A DNA stretch of 32,975 bases from JAPLST01 sp964397565 (GTDB taxonomy: Bacteria > Auribacterota > UBA3054 > JAPLST01). The notes under the pieces are model-generated. The model was given only the letters and a program-made list of their open reading frames with translations, made no database searches and had not been told where the DNA came from. Every line of letters begins with the position of its first letter. Position 1 is the stretch's first letter. The stretch lies in contig CAYNJC010000044.1 in assembly GCA_964397565.1 (NCBI GenBank), positions 1 to 32,975 on the forward strand. Direction: 5' to 3'. The translations under genes and the position numbers were made by a program. Shown one piece after another: positions 15,754 through 23,016 of this stretch.

Positions 15754-17814
15754 ATGTCTATTCTTCTGCGCTGCACATGCCTTGTGCTCTTGGTGCTGTC
15801 CTGCGGTCTGCGCGCCGATGTGCTGACCATGGCCGATGGCCGCGACATCTCGAATTGCTATGTGCGTGATTGGGGCACCACCATTGACGTCTGGCCGACG
15901 CTGGCGACGGTGGGCACCCCGCCGCTAACCTATCCACGCAGCGCCATTACATCGTACACCGTTGCGCGCGACGCCGCATGGGACGCCAAACCTGCGCTGC
16001 CCGACTTGTCGGTCACGTTCATCGAGCTGAATCCCAAATTGCCGGGTCTGCATGGCAACATTCAATATGACGATTATGGCCGGCCGACGATTGCCGGTTC
16101 GCCTGCACTGTCGAATATTGGCGCACGGGCGGAGATGCACCCGGAAGAGGCCGTCGCCGGGCTGCAATTCACCTACACGCCCGGGCAGCTCATCAGCGCC
16201 ACGGCGCATGTCATGAACCTTGGGTTTGCGCCCAGCAAGCCCTTTGCGTATGTGTGGTCAATGGATGACACACCGATCCAGCGCGGCCAGTGCGCGCAGA
16301 CCTTGGATGAACTGAAAGAGGCGACCTTTGCAATTTCCTTTCCGTGGCGCACCGGCTTTCATACGGTGACCTTTGCCGTCACGACGCCACAACCAGAAAT
16401 CGCGACGATCAACAATAGCGCGACCGACCCGCTCTGGGGTATGGCCCTCACCTATGTGGTCAGTCCCGGCCGCATTAAAGTGTGGCATGAAGCGCGCACG
16501 GCCTATGGCACGTTTTCCTTCGAAGATTATTATCGCTGGCACATTGACATGATGAACCGGCTGCTCGAGGCCAGCGTGTATCCCGCCGCGCCGTCGGGTA
16601 TTCTTGCCCGCGTGCGCTTGGATCGCATTGTGTATGCCGACGATGTGCAGAAGGCACAGAGCGGCCTACATGGGCCGAATGGTATACGGTATGATCAAGG
16701 TGGCTGGAGTTGGTCTGATGCAGAAGAGGAAGTGCGCAGCGGTCGTTGGGAACACCCTGGCGGGCGCAATGAGACGGAGTGGTCGCTCCCGCATGAATTG
16801 GCGCATCAGCTCGGTCTGCCGGATTGGTATAATTTGGACTACGGCGGCGACGCGGCGCATACCATGGCGGACACCGGCGAGAAGTGCGACCATTCCATGA
16901 AGCACCCGATCACGATGATGCACTCGCACGGGCCGCAACCGTTTTCCGAGGCGGATGCCGGCTATTTCAACATGACCTTGGACAAACCACGCGGCTATTT
17001 TGGCGATTTGTATTTCGCGATTCCGCGCACGGTACGCCTGCGCGTGCTGGACATCAATGGCCAGCCCCTCGCCGGCGCGCAGGTTGAGGTGTTTCAGCGC
17101 GGCGTGAAAATCGACCCGGCTGTCGCACCGATCACCAACGGCGCGGTCTGCTGGCGTACCGTGGTTGAGGACGGCGATTTCGATCAACCCGTCAGCGTGC
17201 AGCCGGTCATCTATGGCCGTACGGACGCCGAGGGCGTGCTGCCGCTGCCCAACCGGCCGGCCGAGGAAGTGCGCACGCTGAATGGCTTTCAGCGCCAGCC
17301 CAATCTGTTTGGCAACATTAATGTGGTAGGCCACCGCGGTTTGTTTTTCGTGCGGGTCACGCGCGATGCCGCCAGCGCGCCGGCCGATTATTGGATTTCC
17401 ATATATGACCTGTGCGTCGCGTGGTTCCGCGGCATGCGCGATGACTACACCATCACCCTGCGCACGCCCTTCGGCTCGTCCGACGCGCCGCCGGCGCCGC
17501 GTGCGGTGTCCGCGAAGCAGACGGACGCGCAACATGCACAGGTAACATGGACCGCGCCGCCGGTGCGCGAACGCAATTATCTCGAACGCAGTACCGGCTA
17601 CCGGGTCTATCGCAGAATTGGCAACGACGGGCTAAACACCAAGCCATGGTTTCCGATTGCGACCCTGTCGGCCGATGCGCGCACGTACACCGCGGATTTG
17701 ACGCAGTACCCCGACAACAACTATTCCTCCAGGCGCGAGCGCTTTGGCGTCAGCAGCATTGGCGAGAACGGCGTCGAGAGCGACATCACCACCTGTGTCC
17801 TGGCGCCGCTGTAA
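15754..17814 (+). CDS. Secreted metzincin-like metalloprotease, copy 1
   Basis: A 686-residue exported protein. A signal peptide (about residues 1-21, ending LRA before DVLTM) is followed by a short N-terminal domain with MADGRDISNCYVRDWG. A CARDB-like beta domain follows (about 125-215, ISATAHVMNLGFAPSKPF to EIATINNSATDP). The catalytic part has HELAHQLGLPD at residues 347-357, the HExxHxxGxxD zinc pattern of metzincins, with a possible Met-turn in ITMMHSHG. Next come a carboxypeptidase-regulatory-like domain (RLRVLDINGQPLAGAQVEVFQRG) and a C-terminal fibronectin type III-like domain (PPAPRAVSAKQTDAQHAQVTW). No PEP-CTERM or other anchor is seen. The substrate is unknown. It has a monocistronic-looking promoter and a GGAG ribosome-binding site. 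Confidence 0.8.
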   Translation: MSILLRCTCLVLLVLSCGLRADVLTMADGRDISNCYVRDWGTTIDVWPTLATVGTPPLTYPRSAITSYTVARDAAWDAKPALPDLSVTFIELNPKLPGLHGNIQYDDYGRPTIAGSPALSNIGARAEMHPEEAVAGLQFTYTPGQLISATAHVMNLGFAPSKPFAYVWSMDDTPIQRGQCAQTLDELKEATFAISFPWRTGFHTVTFAVTTPQPEIATINNSATDPLWGMALTYVVSPGRIKVWHEARTAYGTFSFEDYYRWHIDMMNRLLEASVYPAAPSGILARVRLDRIVYADDVQKAQSGLHGPNGIRYDQGGWSWSDAEEEVRSGRWEHPGGRNETEWSLPHELAHQLGLPDWYNLDYGGDAAHTMADTGEKCDHSMKHPITMMHSHGPQPFSEADAGYFNMTLDKPRGYFGDLYFAIPRTVRLRVLDINGQPLAGAQVEVFQRGVKIDPAVAPITNGAVCWRTVVEDGDFDQPVSVQPVIYGRTDAEGVLPLPNRPAEEVRTLNGFQRQPNLFGNINVVGHRGLFFVRVTRDAASAPADYWISIYDLCVAWFRGMRDDYTITLRTPFGSSDAPPAPRAVSAKQTDAQHAQVTWTAPPVRERNYLERSTGYRVYRRIGNDGLNTKPWFPIATLSADARTYTADLTQYPDNNYSSRRERFGVSSIGENGVESDITTCVLAPL

Positions 17815-17821
17815 TCTTAAG

Positions 17822-17848
17822 CACGAAGAACACAAAGGGCATGACCAA
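17822..17848. repeat. Degenerate 9-bp repeat, three units
   Basis: CACGAAGAA, CACAAAGGG and CATGACCAA follow one another directly after the first metalloprotease gene. They resemble the CACGAAGAA-type nonamer arrays often found between genes in environmental bacteria. The function is unknown. Confidence 0.45.
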
Positions 17849-17880
17849 GACCAACGGCAGAGGCGGCATGCTGCTGTTGG

Positions 17881-17933
17881 AAGACCGCAAACGAGGCAAG
17901 GGAATCCGCATTCCGGCCTCTTTTGCGGCTCTT
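17881..17933. terminator. Long imperfect hairpin between the metalloprotease genes
   Basis: The arms at 17881-17898 and 17916-17933 pair with few mismatches (AAGACCGCAAACGAGGC with GCCTCTTTTGCGGCTCTT). An inner stem GGAAT-CCGC-ATTCC lies inside. There is no terminal T-run on either strand, so it may terminate weakly, protect an mRNA 3' end or be a palindromic repeat. Confidence 0.5.
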
Positions 17934-17948
17934 GGCCATAGAACAAAG

Positions 17949-17977
17949 TTGCGTATATTGTGCAGTAAATGTATAAT
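17949..17977 (+). promoter_or_regulatory. Promoter of second metalloprotease gene
   Basis: TTGCGT (17949-17954), a 17-bp spacer and TATAAT (17972-17977). It is similar to the promoter of copy 1, so the promoter was probably duplicated together with the gene. Confidence 0.75.
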
Positions 17978-18029
17978 GAGCCTGCAACGGTCACGCTGGT
18001 GACCCGCCTAACCTTCCGGAGATTGATGA

Positions 18030-20096
18030 ATGAACGCGCTCGTGACCCGCATCCTACTCGTGGTACTGGTGATTTCTTGCGGTCTGTCTGCCGATGTGTT
18101 GCGCATGGCCGATGGGCACGACATCTCGAACTGCTATGTGCGTGATTGGGGCACGTGCATTGACGTCTGGCCGACGCTGGCGGCGGTGGGCGCCCCGCCG
18201 ATAACCTATCCGCGCAGCGCAATCAAATCGTATACCATTGCGCGCGACGCCGCATGGGACGCCAAGCCCGCGCTGCCCGACTTGTCGGTCACGTTCATCG
18301 AGTTGAATCCGAAACTGCCCGGACTGCACGGCAATGTGCAGTATGATAACTATGGCCGGCCGACGCTTGCCGGTGCACGCGCGCTGTCGAATATCGGCGT
18401 GCGGGCAATCCTGCATCCGGAAGAAGTCGTCGCCGGGCTGCACTTCACCTACACGCCCGGGCAGCTCATCACCGCCACGGCGCATGTCAAGAACCTCGGC
18501 TTTGCGCCCAGCAAGTCCTTCAAGTATGTGTGGGCCATGGACGGCACGCCGATCCAGCGCGGCCAATACGCGCAGCCCTTGGGTGAGATGCAGGAAGCCA
18601 CCTTCGCCATCTCGTTTCCGTGGCGCACCGGCTTTCCTACGTTGACCTTTGCCGTCACCACGCCGCAAAAAGAAATCGCCACGATCAACAACAGTGTGAC
18701 CGACCCGCTCTGGGGCATGGCTTACACCTTTGTGGTCAACAACAACCGCATTAAAGCATGGCATCAAGCGCGCACGGCGTACGGCACATTTTCCTTCGAG
18801 GATTTTTATCGCTGGCATGTCGACATGATGAACCGGCTGTTCGAAGCCAGCGTCTATCCCACCGCGCCGTCGGGCATTCTGGCCCGCGTGCGCTTGGATC
18901 GCATCATTGGCACCGACGATGTGGACGCGGCGACGCGCGGGCTGTTCGCGCCCGATGGCCTGCGCTACGACCAAGGCGGCTGGGTCTGGTCTGATTCGCC
19001 TGAAGAATTGCGCACGGGCAACTGGGGCCAGACCGATCCCACCTGGCGCAACCAGACTGAATGGTCGCTGCCGCATGAACTCGGTCACCAACTCGGCCTG
19101 ACCGATTGGTATGCCTTGGACTATCCCGGCGATGCGGCGCATACCATGGCGGACACCGGCGAACAGTGCAGTTACTTCATGGATCACCCGGTCACGATGA
19201 TGCACTCGCACGGGCCGCAACCGTTCTCCGAGGCGGATGCCGGCTATCTCAATATGAGCTTGAACAAGCCGCGCGGCTATTTTGGCGATCTGTACTTCGC
19301 CATCCCGCGCACGGTGCGCCTGCGCGTGCTGGACATCAACGGCCAACCCGTGCGCGGCGCACAGATTGATGTCTTTCAGCGCGGTGTGAGAATCAACACG
19401 GACGCGCCGGTCACCAACGGCGCCGCCTGCTGGCGCGGCGTGGTCGAGGACGGCGATTTCGATCAACCCGTCAGCGCGCAGCCGGTCATCTATGGCCGCA
19501 CGGACGCCGAGGGCGTGCTGACGCTGCCCAACCGCCCGGTCGAAGAAGTGCGCACCTTGAATGGCTTTTATCGCCAAGCCAATCCGTTTGGCAACATCAA
19601 TGTGGTGGGCAATCGCGGCATGTTCCTCGTGCGCGTCACGCGCGATGCCGCCACGGCGCCGGCCGACTATTGGATTACCATTTACGATTTGTGCGTGGCG
19701 TGGTTCCGCGGCGCGCGCGATGACTACACGATCACTTTGCGCACGCCCTTCGGCTCGCCCGACGCGCCGCCGGCGCCGCGCGCGGTGTCCGCCAAGCAGA
19801 CGGACGCGCAGCACGCCCAGGTGACATGGACTGCGCCGCCGGTGCGCGAACGCAATTATCTCGAACGCGTCACTGGCTACCGCGTCTACCGCAAAGTTGG
19901 CAATGACGGGCTGAACACCAAGCCGTGGTTTCCCATCGCGACTGTGGCGCCCGATGCGCACAGCTTCGCCGCCGACCTGACCCAGGTTCCGGAGAACAAT
20001 TATTTCTTCTCACGCCGCGAACGCTTTGGCGTCAGCAGCATCGGCGAGAATGGCGTCGAGAGCGACATCGCCACCTGCGTGCTGGCCGCGCCATGA
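18030..20096 (+). CDS. Secreted metzincin-like metalloprotease, copy 2
   Basis: A 688-residue paralogue of the preceding gene, matching it over its whole length with most residues identical. It has the same order of signal peptide, VRDWG domain, CARDB-like domain, catalytic domain, carboxypeptidase-regulatory-like domain and fibronectin-like domain. The zinc motif is HELGHQLGLTD at residues 349-359. The most divergent stretch lies just before the motif (about 300-340), where copy 2 has GTDDVDAATRGLFAPDG and a two-residue insertion. The export signal ends near LSA before DVLRM. A GGAG ribosome-binding site precedes the start, and an ATG four bases upstream is out of frame. It arose by tandem duplication. 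The substrate is unknown. Confidence 0.8.
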   Translation: MNALVTRILLVVLVISCGLSADVLRMADGHDISNCYVRDWGTCIDVWPTLAAVGAPPITYPRSAIKSYTIARDAAWDAKPALPDLSVTFIELNPKLPGLHGNVQYDNYGRPTLAGARALSNIGVRAILHPEEVVAGLHFTYTPGQLITATAHVKNLGFAPSKSFKYVWAMDGTPIQRGQYAQPLGEMQEATFAISFPWRTGFPTLTFAVTTPQKEIATINNSVTDPLWGMAYTFVVNNNRIKAWHQARTAYGTFSFEDFYRWHVDMMNRLFEASVYPTAPSGILARVRLDRIIGTDDVDAATRGLFAPDGLRYDQGGWVWSDSPEELRTGNWGQTDPTWRNQTEWSLPHELGHQLGLTDWYALDYPGDAAHTMADTGEQCSYFMDHPVTMMHSHGPQPFSEADAGYLNMSLNKPRGYFGDLYFAIPRTVRLRVLDINGQPVRGAQIDVFQRGVRINTDAPVTNGAACWRGVVEDGDFDQPVSAQPVIYGRTDAEGVLTLPNRPVEEVRTLNGFYRQANPFGNINVVGNRGMFLVRVTRDAATAPADYWITIYDLCVAWFRGARDDYTITLRTPFGSPDAPPAPRAVSAKQTDAQHAQVTWTAPPVRERNYLERVTGYRVYRKVGNDGLNTKPWFPIATVAPDAHSFAADLTQVPENNYFFSRRERFGVSSIGENGVESDIATCVLAAP

Positions 20097-20098
20097 GG

Positions 20099-20165
20099 CT
20101 TGAAACTTGAAACTTGATCCTTGAAACTGGTGCTGGCGTTCGACGTTCGATGTTGAATGTTCGAT
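20099..20165. repeat. Two 7-bp tandem arrays
   Basis: CTTGAAA-type heptamers occur four times at 20099-20126 (one reads CTTGATC), and GTTCGAT-type heptamers occur four times at 20138-20165 (variants GTTCGAC and GTTGAAT). They fill the short gap between the second metalloprotease gene and the monooxygenase-like gene. Confidence 0.7.
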
Positions 20166-20182
20166 GCTAAGCCGCGGGATGA

Positions 20183-20479
20183 TTACGGCTGCTCCTCACA
20201 CCGCGAAAACTTGAGACTGGTGCGCGGTGCGGCCATCATTGGCGCGACGGCATCGCGCCAGCGCGCATAATGCGCCGTCGCTTTGTGCGCGGCGACGGCG
20301 GCGGCATCGCGATACACCTCAACCAGCACGAAGCGCGTCGCATCATCCTCTTGCTGCAGCACATCAAACTGGGTGATACCGGGCTCGTGCGCGCTGCAGC
20401 GCGCATTCTCACAGGATAGTTGCTTGAAGGCCGCAACGGCTTCGGCCGTGACCTGCACAAAGACGTGCACAATCAGCAT
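20183..20479 (-). CDS. Antibiotic biosynthesis monooxygenase (ABM) domain protein
   Basis: A 98-residue single-domain protein with the ferredoxin-like ABM fold pattern: MLIVHVFVQVTAEAVAAFKQL, GITQFDVLQQEDDATRFVLVEVYRDAAAVAAHKATAHYARW. Members such as YgiN and LsrG act on quinols or small signalling molecules without a bound cofactor and usually form dimers. The LVEVYRD...H...H segment is the most diagnostic. The start fits the first strand, with GGAG a few bases upstream. It stands alone on the minus strand with its own promoter at 20521-20549. The substrate cannot be predicted. Confidence 0.85.
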   Translation of the reverse strand: MLIVHVFVQVTAEAVAAFKQLSCENARCSAHEPGITQFDVLQQEDDATRFVLVEVYRDAAAVAAHKATAHYARWRDAVAPMMAAPRTSLKFSRCEEQP

Positions 20480-20520
20480 AGCCAGCTCCGGGTGTCAGGT
20501 TAACAGGAGAAACCACGGTT

Positions 20521-20549
20521 AGTATAGCATTACCCTGTGTCGCTGCGAA
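20521..20549 (-). promoter_or_regulatory. Promoter of the ABM-domain gene
   Basis: On the minus strand TTCGCA (20544-20549), a 17-bp spacer and TGCTATACT (hexamer at 20521-20526). Confidence 0.55.
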
Positions 20550-20564
20550 AGAATGTCCGCGCGC

Positions 20565-20593
20565 TTGCAATCGCACCGCGCTTTTGTTATCAT
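20565..20593 (+). promoter_or_regulatory. Promoter upstream of the methyltransferase-glycosyltransferase gene
   Basis: TTGCAA (20565-20570), a 17-bp spacer and TATCAT (20588-20593), with TGT before the -10. It is divergent from the ABM promoter, with 15 bp between their -35 boxes. Confidence 0.5.
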
Positions 20594-20632
20594 TTTTTTC
20601 ACAGTAATCACCACGTCGACAAGGACACGAGA

Positions 20633-20680
20633 ATGACGATGGCCGCCCTACTCTATCAGCCTGCGGCAGGCCTGCCATGA
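20633..20680 (+). CDS. Possible 15-residue leader peptide
   Basis: A 15-codon open frame (MTMAALLYQPAAGLP) has the best ribosome-binding site in the region, AAGGA seven bases before its ATG. Its TGA stop overlaps the ATG of the next gene (ATGA). The next gene has no good site of its own, so it may be translated by coupling to this frame. The peptide shows no known attenuator codon run. Confidence 0.35.
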   Translation: MTMAALLYQPAAGLP

Positions 20681-22113
20681 CACCTGACCGGGCCCAAGTG
20701 CTCGATACGCTTGCGATGCAGCGCGACCAATGGAAACGGCGCACCCGCTTTTATCATGCGGCGCTGACGCGGCTGTATAAGTTTTACATTCCCAAGGGCC
20801 AGCGCGTCCTCGAAGTCGGCTGCAGCACCGGCGACCTGCTCGCCGATATTGATCCGGCCCGCGGCGTTGGCATTGACGTTAGTCCGTGCGCCATCGCGCA
20901 AGCGCAGCAGAAATATGGTCACCGGCCCAACCTGCATTTCCTGTGTGCCGACGCCGACGCCAGCGCGTTCCATCTGGATGAAACCTTTGATTATGTCGTG
21001 CTGTCGGACACCATTGGCTTTCTCGGCGATGTGCAGCAGTGCTTCGAAAACCTGCGGCAGGTTATGCAGCCGCACAGCCGGATCATCATCAATTCCTATA
21101 ATTTCGTCTGGGAGCTGCCACTGCGTCTGGCGGGATTCCTGCGCCTGAAGCAGAAGCAACCGGTGCAAAACTGGCTGGCCAATGCCGACATCGCCAATCT
21201 GCTTGATCTGGCCGGGTTCGAATTGGTGCAGCGCGAAGGATTCATGTTGCTGCCGCTGCATATTCCGCTGCTGAGCAGTCTGTGCAACGGTTTGCTGGCC
21301 AAACTGCCGGGCTTGCGCGTTTTGACGCTGGCGCAATTCGTCATTGCCCGGCCGCGCGGGGCCGCCGCGCCGGAGACCGCCACCACGGGCCATTCGGTCA
21401 GCATTATTGTGCCCGCCCGCAATGAAGCCGGCAATATTGAGGCCGCCATCACGCGCACCCCCGCATTCGGCGCGTGGCAGGAATTCATTTTTGTCGAAGG
21501 CCACTCCCAAGATGAGACGTGGCTGGAAATTCAGCGGGTGCAGCGGGTCTATCCCGAGACACGGATAAAGATCATGCAGCAAGACGGCAAAGGCAAAAAA
21601 GACGCCGTCTGCAAGGGTTTCGCGCACGCCGAAGGTGAAATTCTGATGATCCTCGACGCCGACCTGACGATGCCGCCCGAAGACCTGCCCAAATTCTACC
21701 GGGCCATCGCCGAAAACAAGGGTGAGTTTATCAATGGCGTGCGCTTGGTCTATCCGATGGAACACGAAGCGATGCGGCTGCTCAATCTGGTGGGCAACAA
21801 ATTTTTCAGCATGGCGTTCTCCTATCTGCTGAACCAGCCGTACAAGGACACGTTATGCGGCACAAAAGTCATGTGGCGCACAGACTGGGCCCGCATTCAA
21901 GCCGGCCAGGCCTATTTTGGCGAGTTCGACCCGTTTGGTGATTTTGACATGATTTTCGGAGCGGCCAAGCTGTTGTTGAAAGCGGCCCAAGTGCCGATTC
22001 GCTATCGCGCGCGCACCTATGGCGCGACCCAAATCAGCCGCTTCGCGCACGGCATGCTGCTGCTGCGCATGACCTGGATCGGGTTCCTAAAGTTCAAGTG
22101 GCGCCTGCGGTAG
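20677..22113 (+). CDS. Bifunctional SAM methyltransferase / family 2 glycosyltransferase
   Basis: A 478-residue fusion. Residues 1 to about 225 are a class I SAM-dependent methyltransferase with motif I VLEVGCSTGDLL (from residue 44), DYVVLSDTIGFL and an RIIINSYNF segment. Residues from about 240 are a GT-A family 2 glycosyltransferase that starts SVSIIVPARNEAGNIE-like, has the DAD nucleotide-sugar metal motif in ILDADLTMPPEDL (about 325-330) and resembles dolichyl-phosphate or polyprenyl-phosphate sugar synthases in its second half (DTLCGTKVMWR, FGDFDMIFGAAK). A role in glycan or glycolipid biosynthesis is likely. The linker follows FVIARPRGAAAPE. It is followed by a repeat-bearing gap and another methyltransferase. 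Confidence 0.88.
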   Translation: MTPDRAQVLDTLAMQRDQWKRRTRFYHAALTRLYKFYIPKGQRVLEVGCSTGDLLADIDPARGVGIDVSPCAIAQAQQKYGHRPNLHFLCADADASAFHLDETFDYVVLSDTIGFLGDVQQCFENLRQVMQPHSRIIINSYNFVWELPLRLAGFLRLKQKQPVQNWLANADIANLLDLAGFELVQREGFMLLPLHIPLLSSLCNGLLAKLPGLRVLTLAQFVIARPRGAAAPETATTGHSVSIIVPARNEAGNIEAAITRTPAFGAWQEFIFVEGHSQDETWLEIQRVQRVYPETRIKIMQQDGKGKKDAVCKGFAHAEGEILMILDADLTMPPEDLPKFYRAIAENKGEFINGVRLVYPMEHEAMRLLNLVGNKFFSMAFSYLLNQPYKDTLCGTKVMWRTDWARIQAGQAYFGEFDPFGDFDMIFGAAKLLLKAAQVPIRYRARTYGATQISRFAHGMLLLRMTWIGFLKFKWRLR

Positions 22114-22119
22114 GGCGGC

Positions 22120-22159
22120 ATGGAAGAATGGAGGGATGGAGGAATGGAGGAATGGAGGG
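22120..22159. repeat. 8-bp tandem repeat, five units
   Basis: Units of ATGGAGGA/G (first copy ATGGAAGA) run head to tail just after the stop of the fusion gene. Each unit carries a GGAGG-like core. The remainder of the gap up to 22236 shows no promoter or gene. Confidence 0.85.
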
Positions 22160-22236
22160 ATGGGCGTCCAATCGCAGACGCAGATGCGGCCTTCTGCCGT
22201 GTTGAATGGCAACTACTACGGTGCCGTACCTGACCA

Positions 22237-23016
22237 ATGCAAAATAAGAAATTTCTCCTCCTGGCGCATCCGCTCACCTATGGCTTGGACATAGATGATC
22301 CCGGCACCACGCTGCTGCGCCGCCAGATTGTCAAGACCAAGCCTTTTCTGCGCAGCATTTACGAAGAATGGTATCGTCTGATTGCCCGTGCCATACCCGC
22401 GGGAGCGGAGCCGGTACTCGAACTGGGTGCCGGCGCGGGCTTCATGAAGGCAGTGGTGCCCAATCTCATTACCTCGGAAGTTTTCCCGGTTGAGGGCATT
22501 GATATGACCATGGATGCCTGCGCGCCCTGGCCGTTTGCCGACCAGGCGCTGCGCGGGGTCGCCATGACCAATGTACTGCATCACCTGCCGCAGGTGCGCC
22601 TGTTCTTGCGGGAAGCGACACGCTGCGTCAAGCCCGGCGGCGTCATGGTCATGATCGAACCGTGGAATACTGCCTGGGCGCGCGTGGTCTACCGGCATCT
22701 GCATCACGAACCGTTTGACGAGGGCGCGGCCGACTGGCAGTTTCCCGCACGCGGGCCGCTGTCGAGCGCAAACGGCGCCTTGCCCTGGATCGTCTGGCAA
22801 CGTGATGCCGCCCAGTTCCAGAAAGAGTTTCCCGCGTGGCACATTGAACAAATCACCCCACTCATGCCGGTCGCCTACCTGCTCTCCGGTGGCATCTCGT
22901 TGCGTGCGCTGATGCCGGGCTGGACCTATCGGGTGGTACGGGCCATTGAGAAAATGGGCGGCGAGGCACGCTGCGGCACGTTTGCCTTTCTTGTCCTGAG
23001 AAAACACGACCCGTGA
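22237..23016 (+). CDS. Class I SAM-dependent methyltransferase
   Basis: A 259-residue protein with motif I VLELGAGAGFMK (from residue 60), the acidic GIDMTMDA, WPFADQALRGVAMTNVLHHL typical of Methyltransf_11 proteins, and CVKPGGVMVMIEPWNT. The substrate is unknown. Its position with glycosyltransferases suggests a sugar, lipid or quinone-like envelope component. No good ribosome-binding site precedes the ATG, so the start is less certain than the gene. The next gene's GTG overlaps the TGA stop by four bases. Confidence 0.85.
   Translation: MQNKKFLLLAHPLTYGLDIDDPGTTLLRRQIVKTKPFLRSIYEEWYRLIARAIPAGAEPVLELGAGAGFMKAVVPNLITSEVFPVEGIDMTMDACAPWPFADQALRGVAMTNVLHHLPQVRLFLREATRCVKPGGVMVMIEPWNTAWARVVYRHLHHEPFDEGAADWQFPARGPLSSANGALPWIVWQRDAAQFQKEFPAWHIEQITPLMPVAYLLSGGISLRALMPGWTYRVVRAIEKMGGEARCGTFAFLVLRKHDP

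Noticed and set aside
18054..19961. 635-residue open frame on the minus strand opposite metalloprotease copy 2
   Set aside because: The translation is Arg/His/Gly-rich with no recognisable motif, while the plus strand encodes a clear duplicated secreted protein with its own promoter and ribosome-binding site.
20681..20744. CRISPR array or cas genes anywhere in the window
   Set aside because: None of the repeats has the 24-40 base unit with unique spacers, and no Cas protein was recognised; the short tandem repeats have no spacers.
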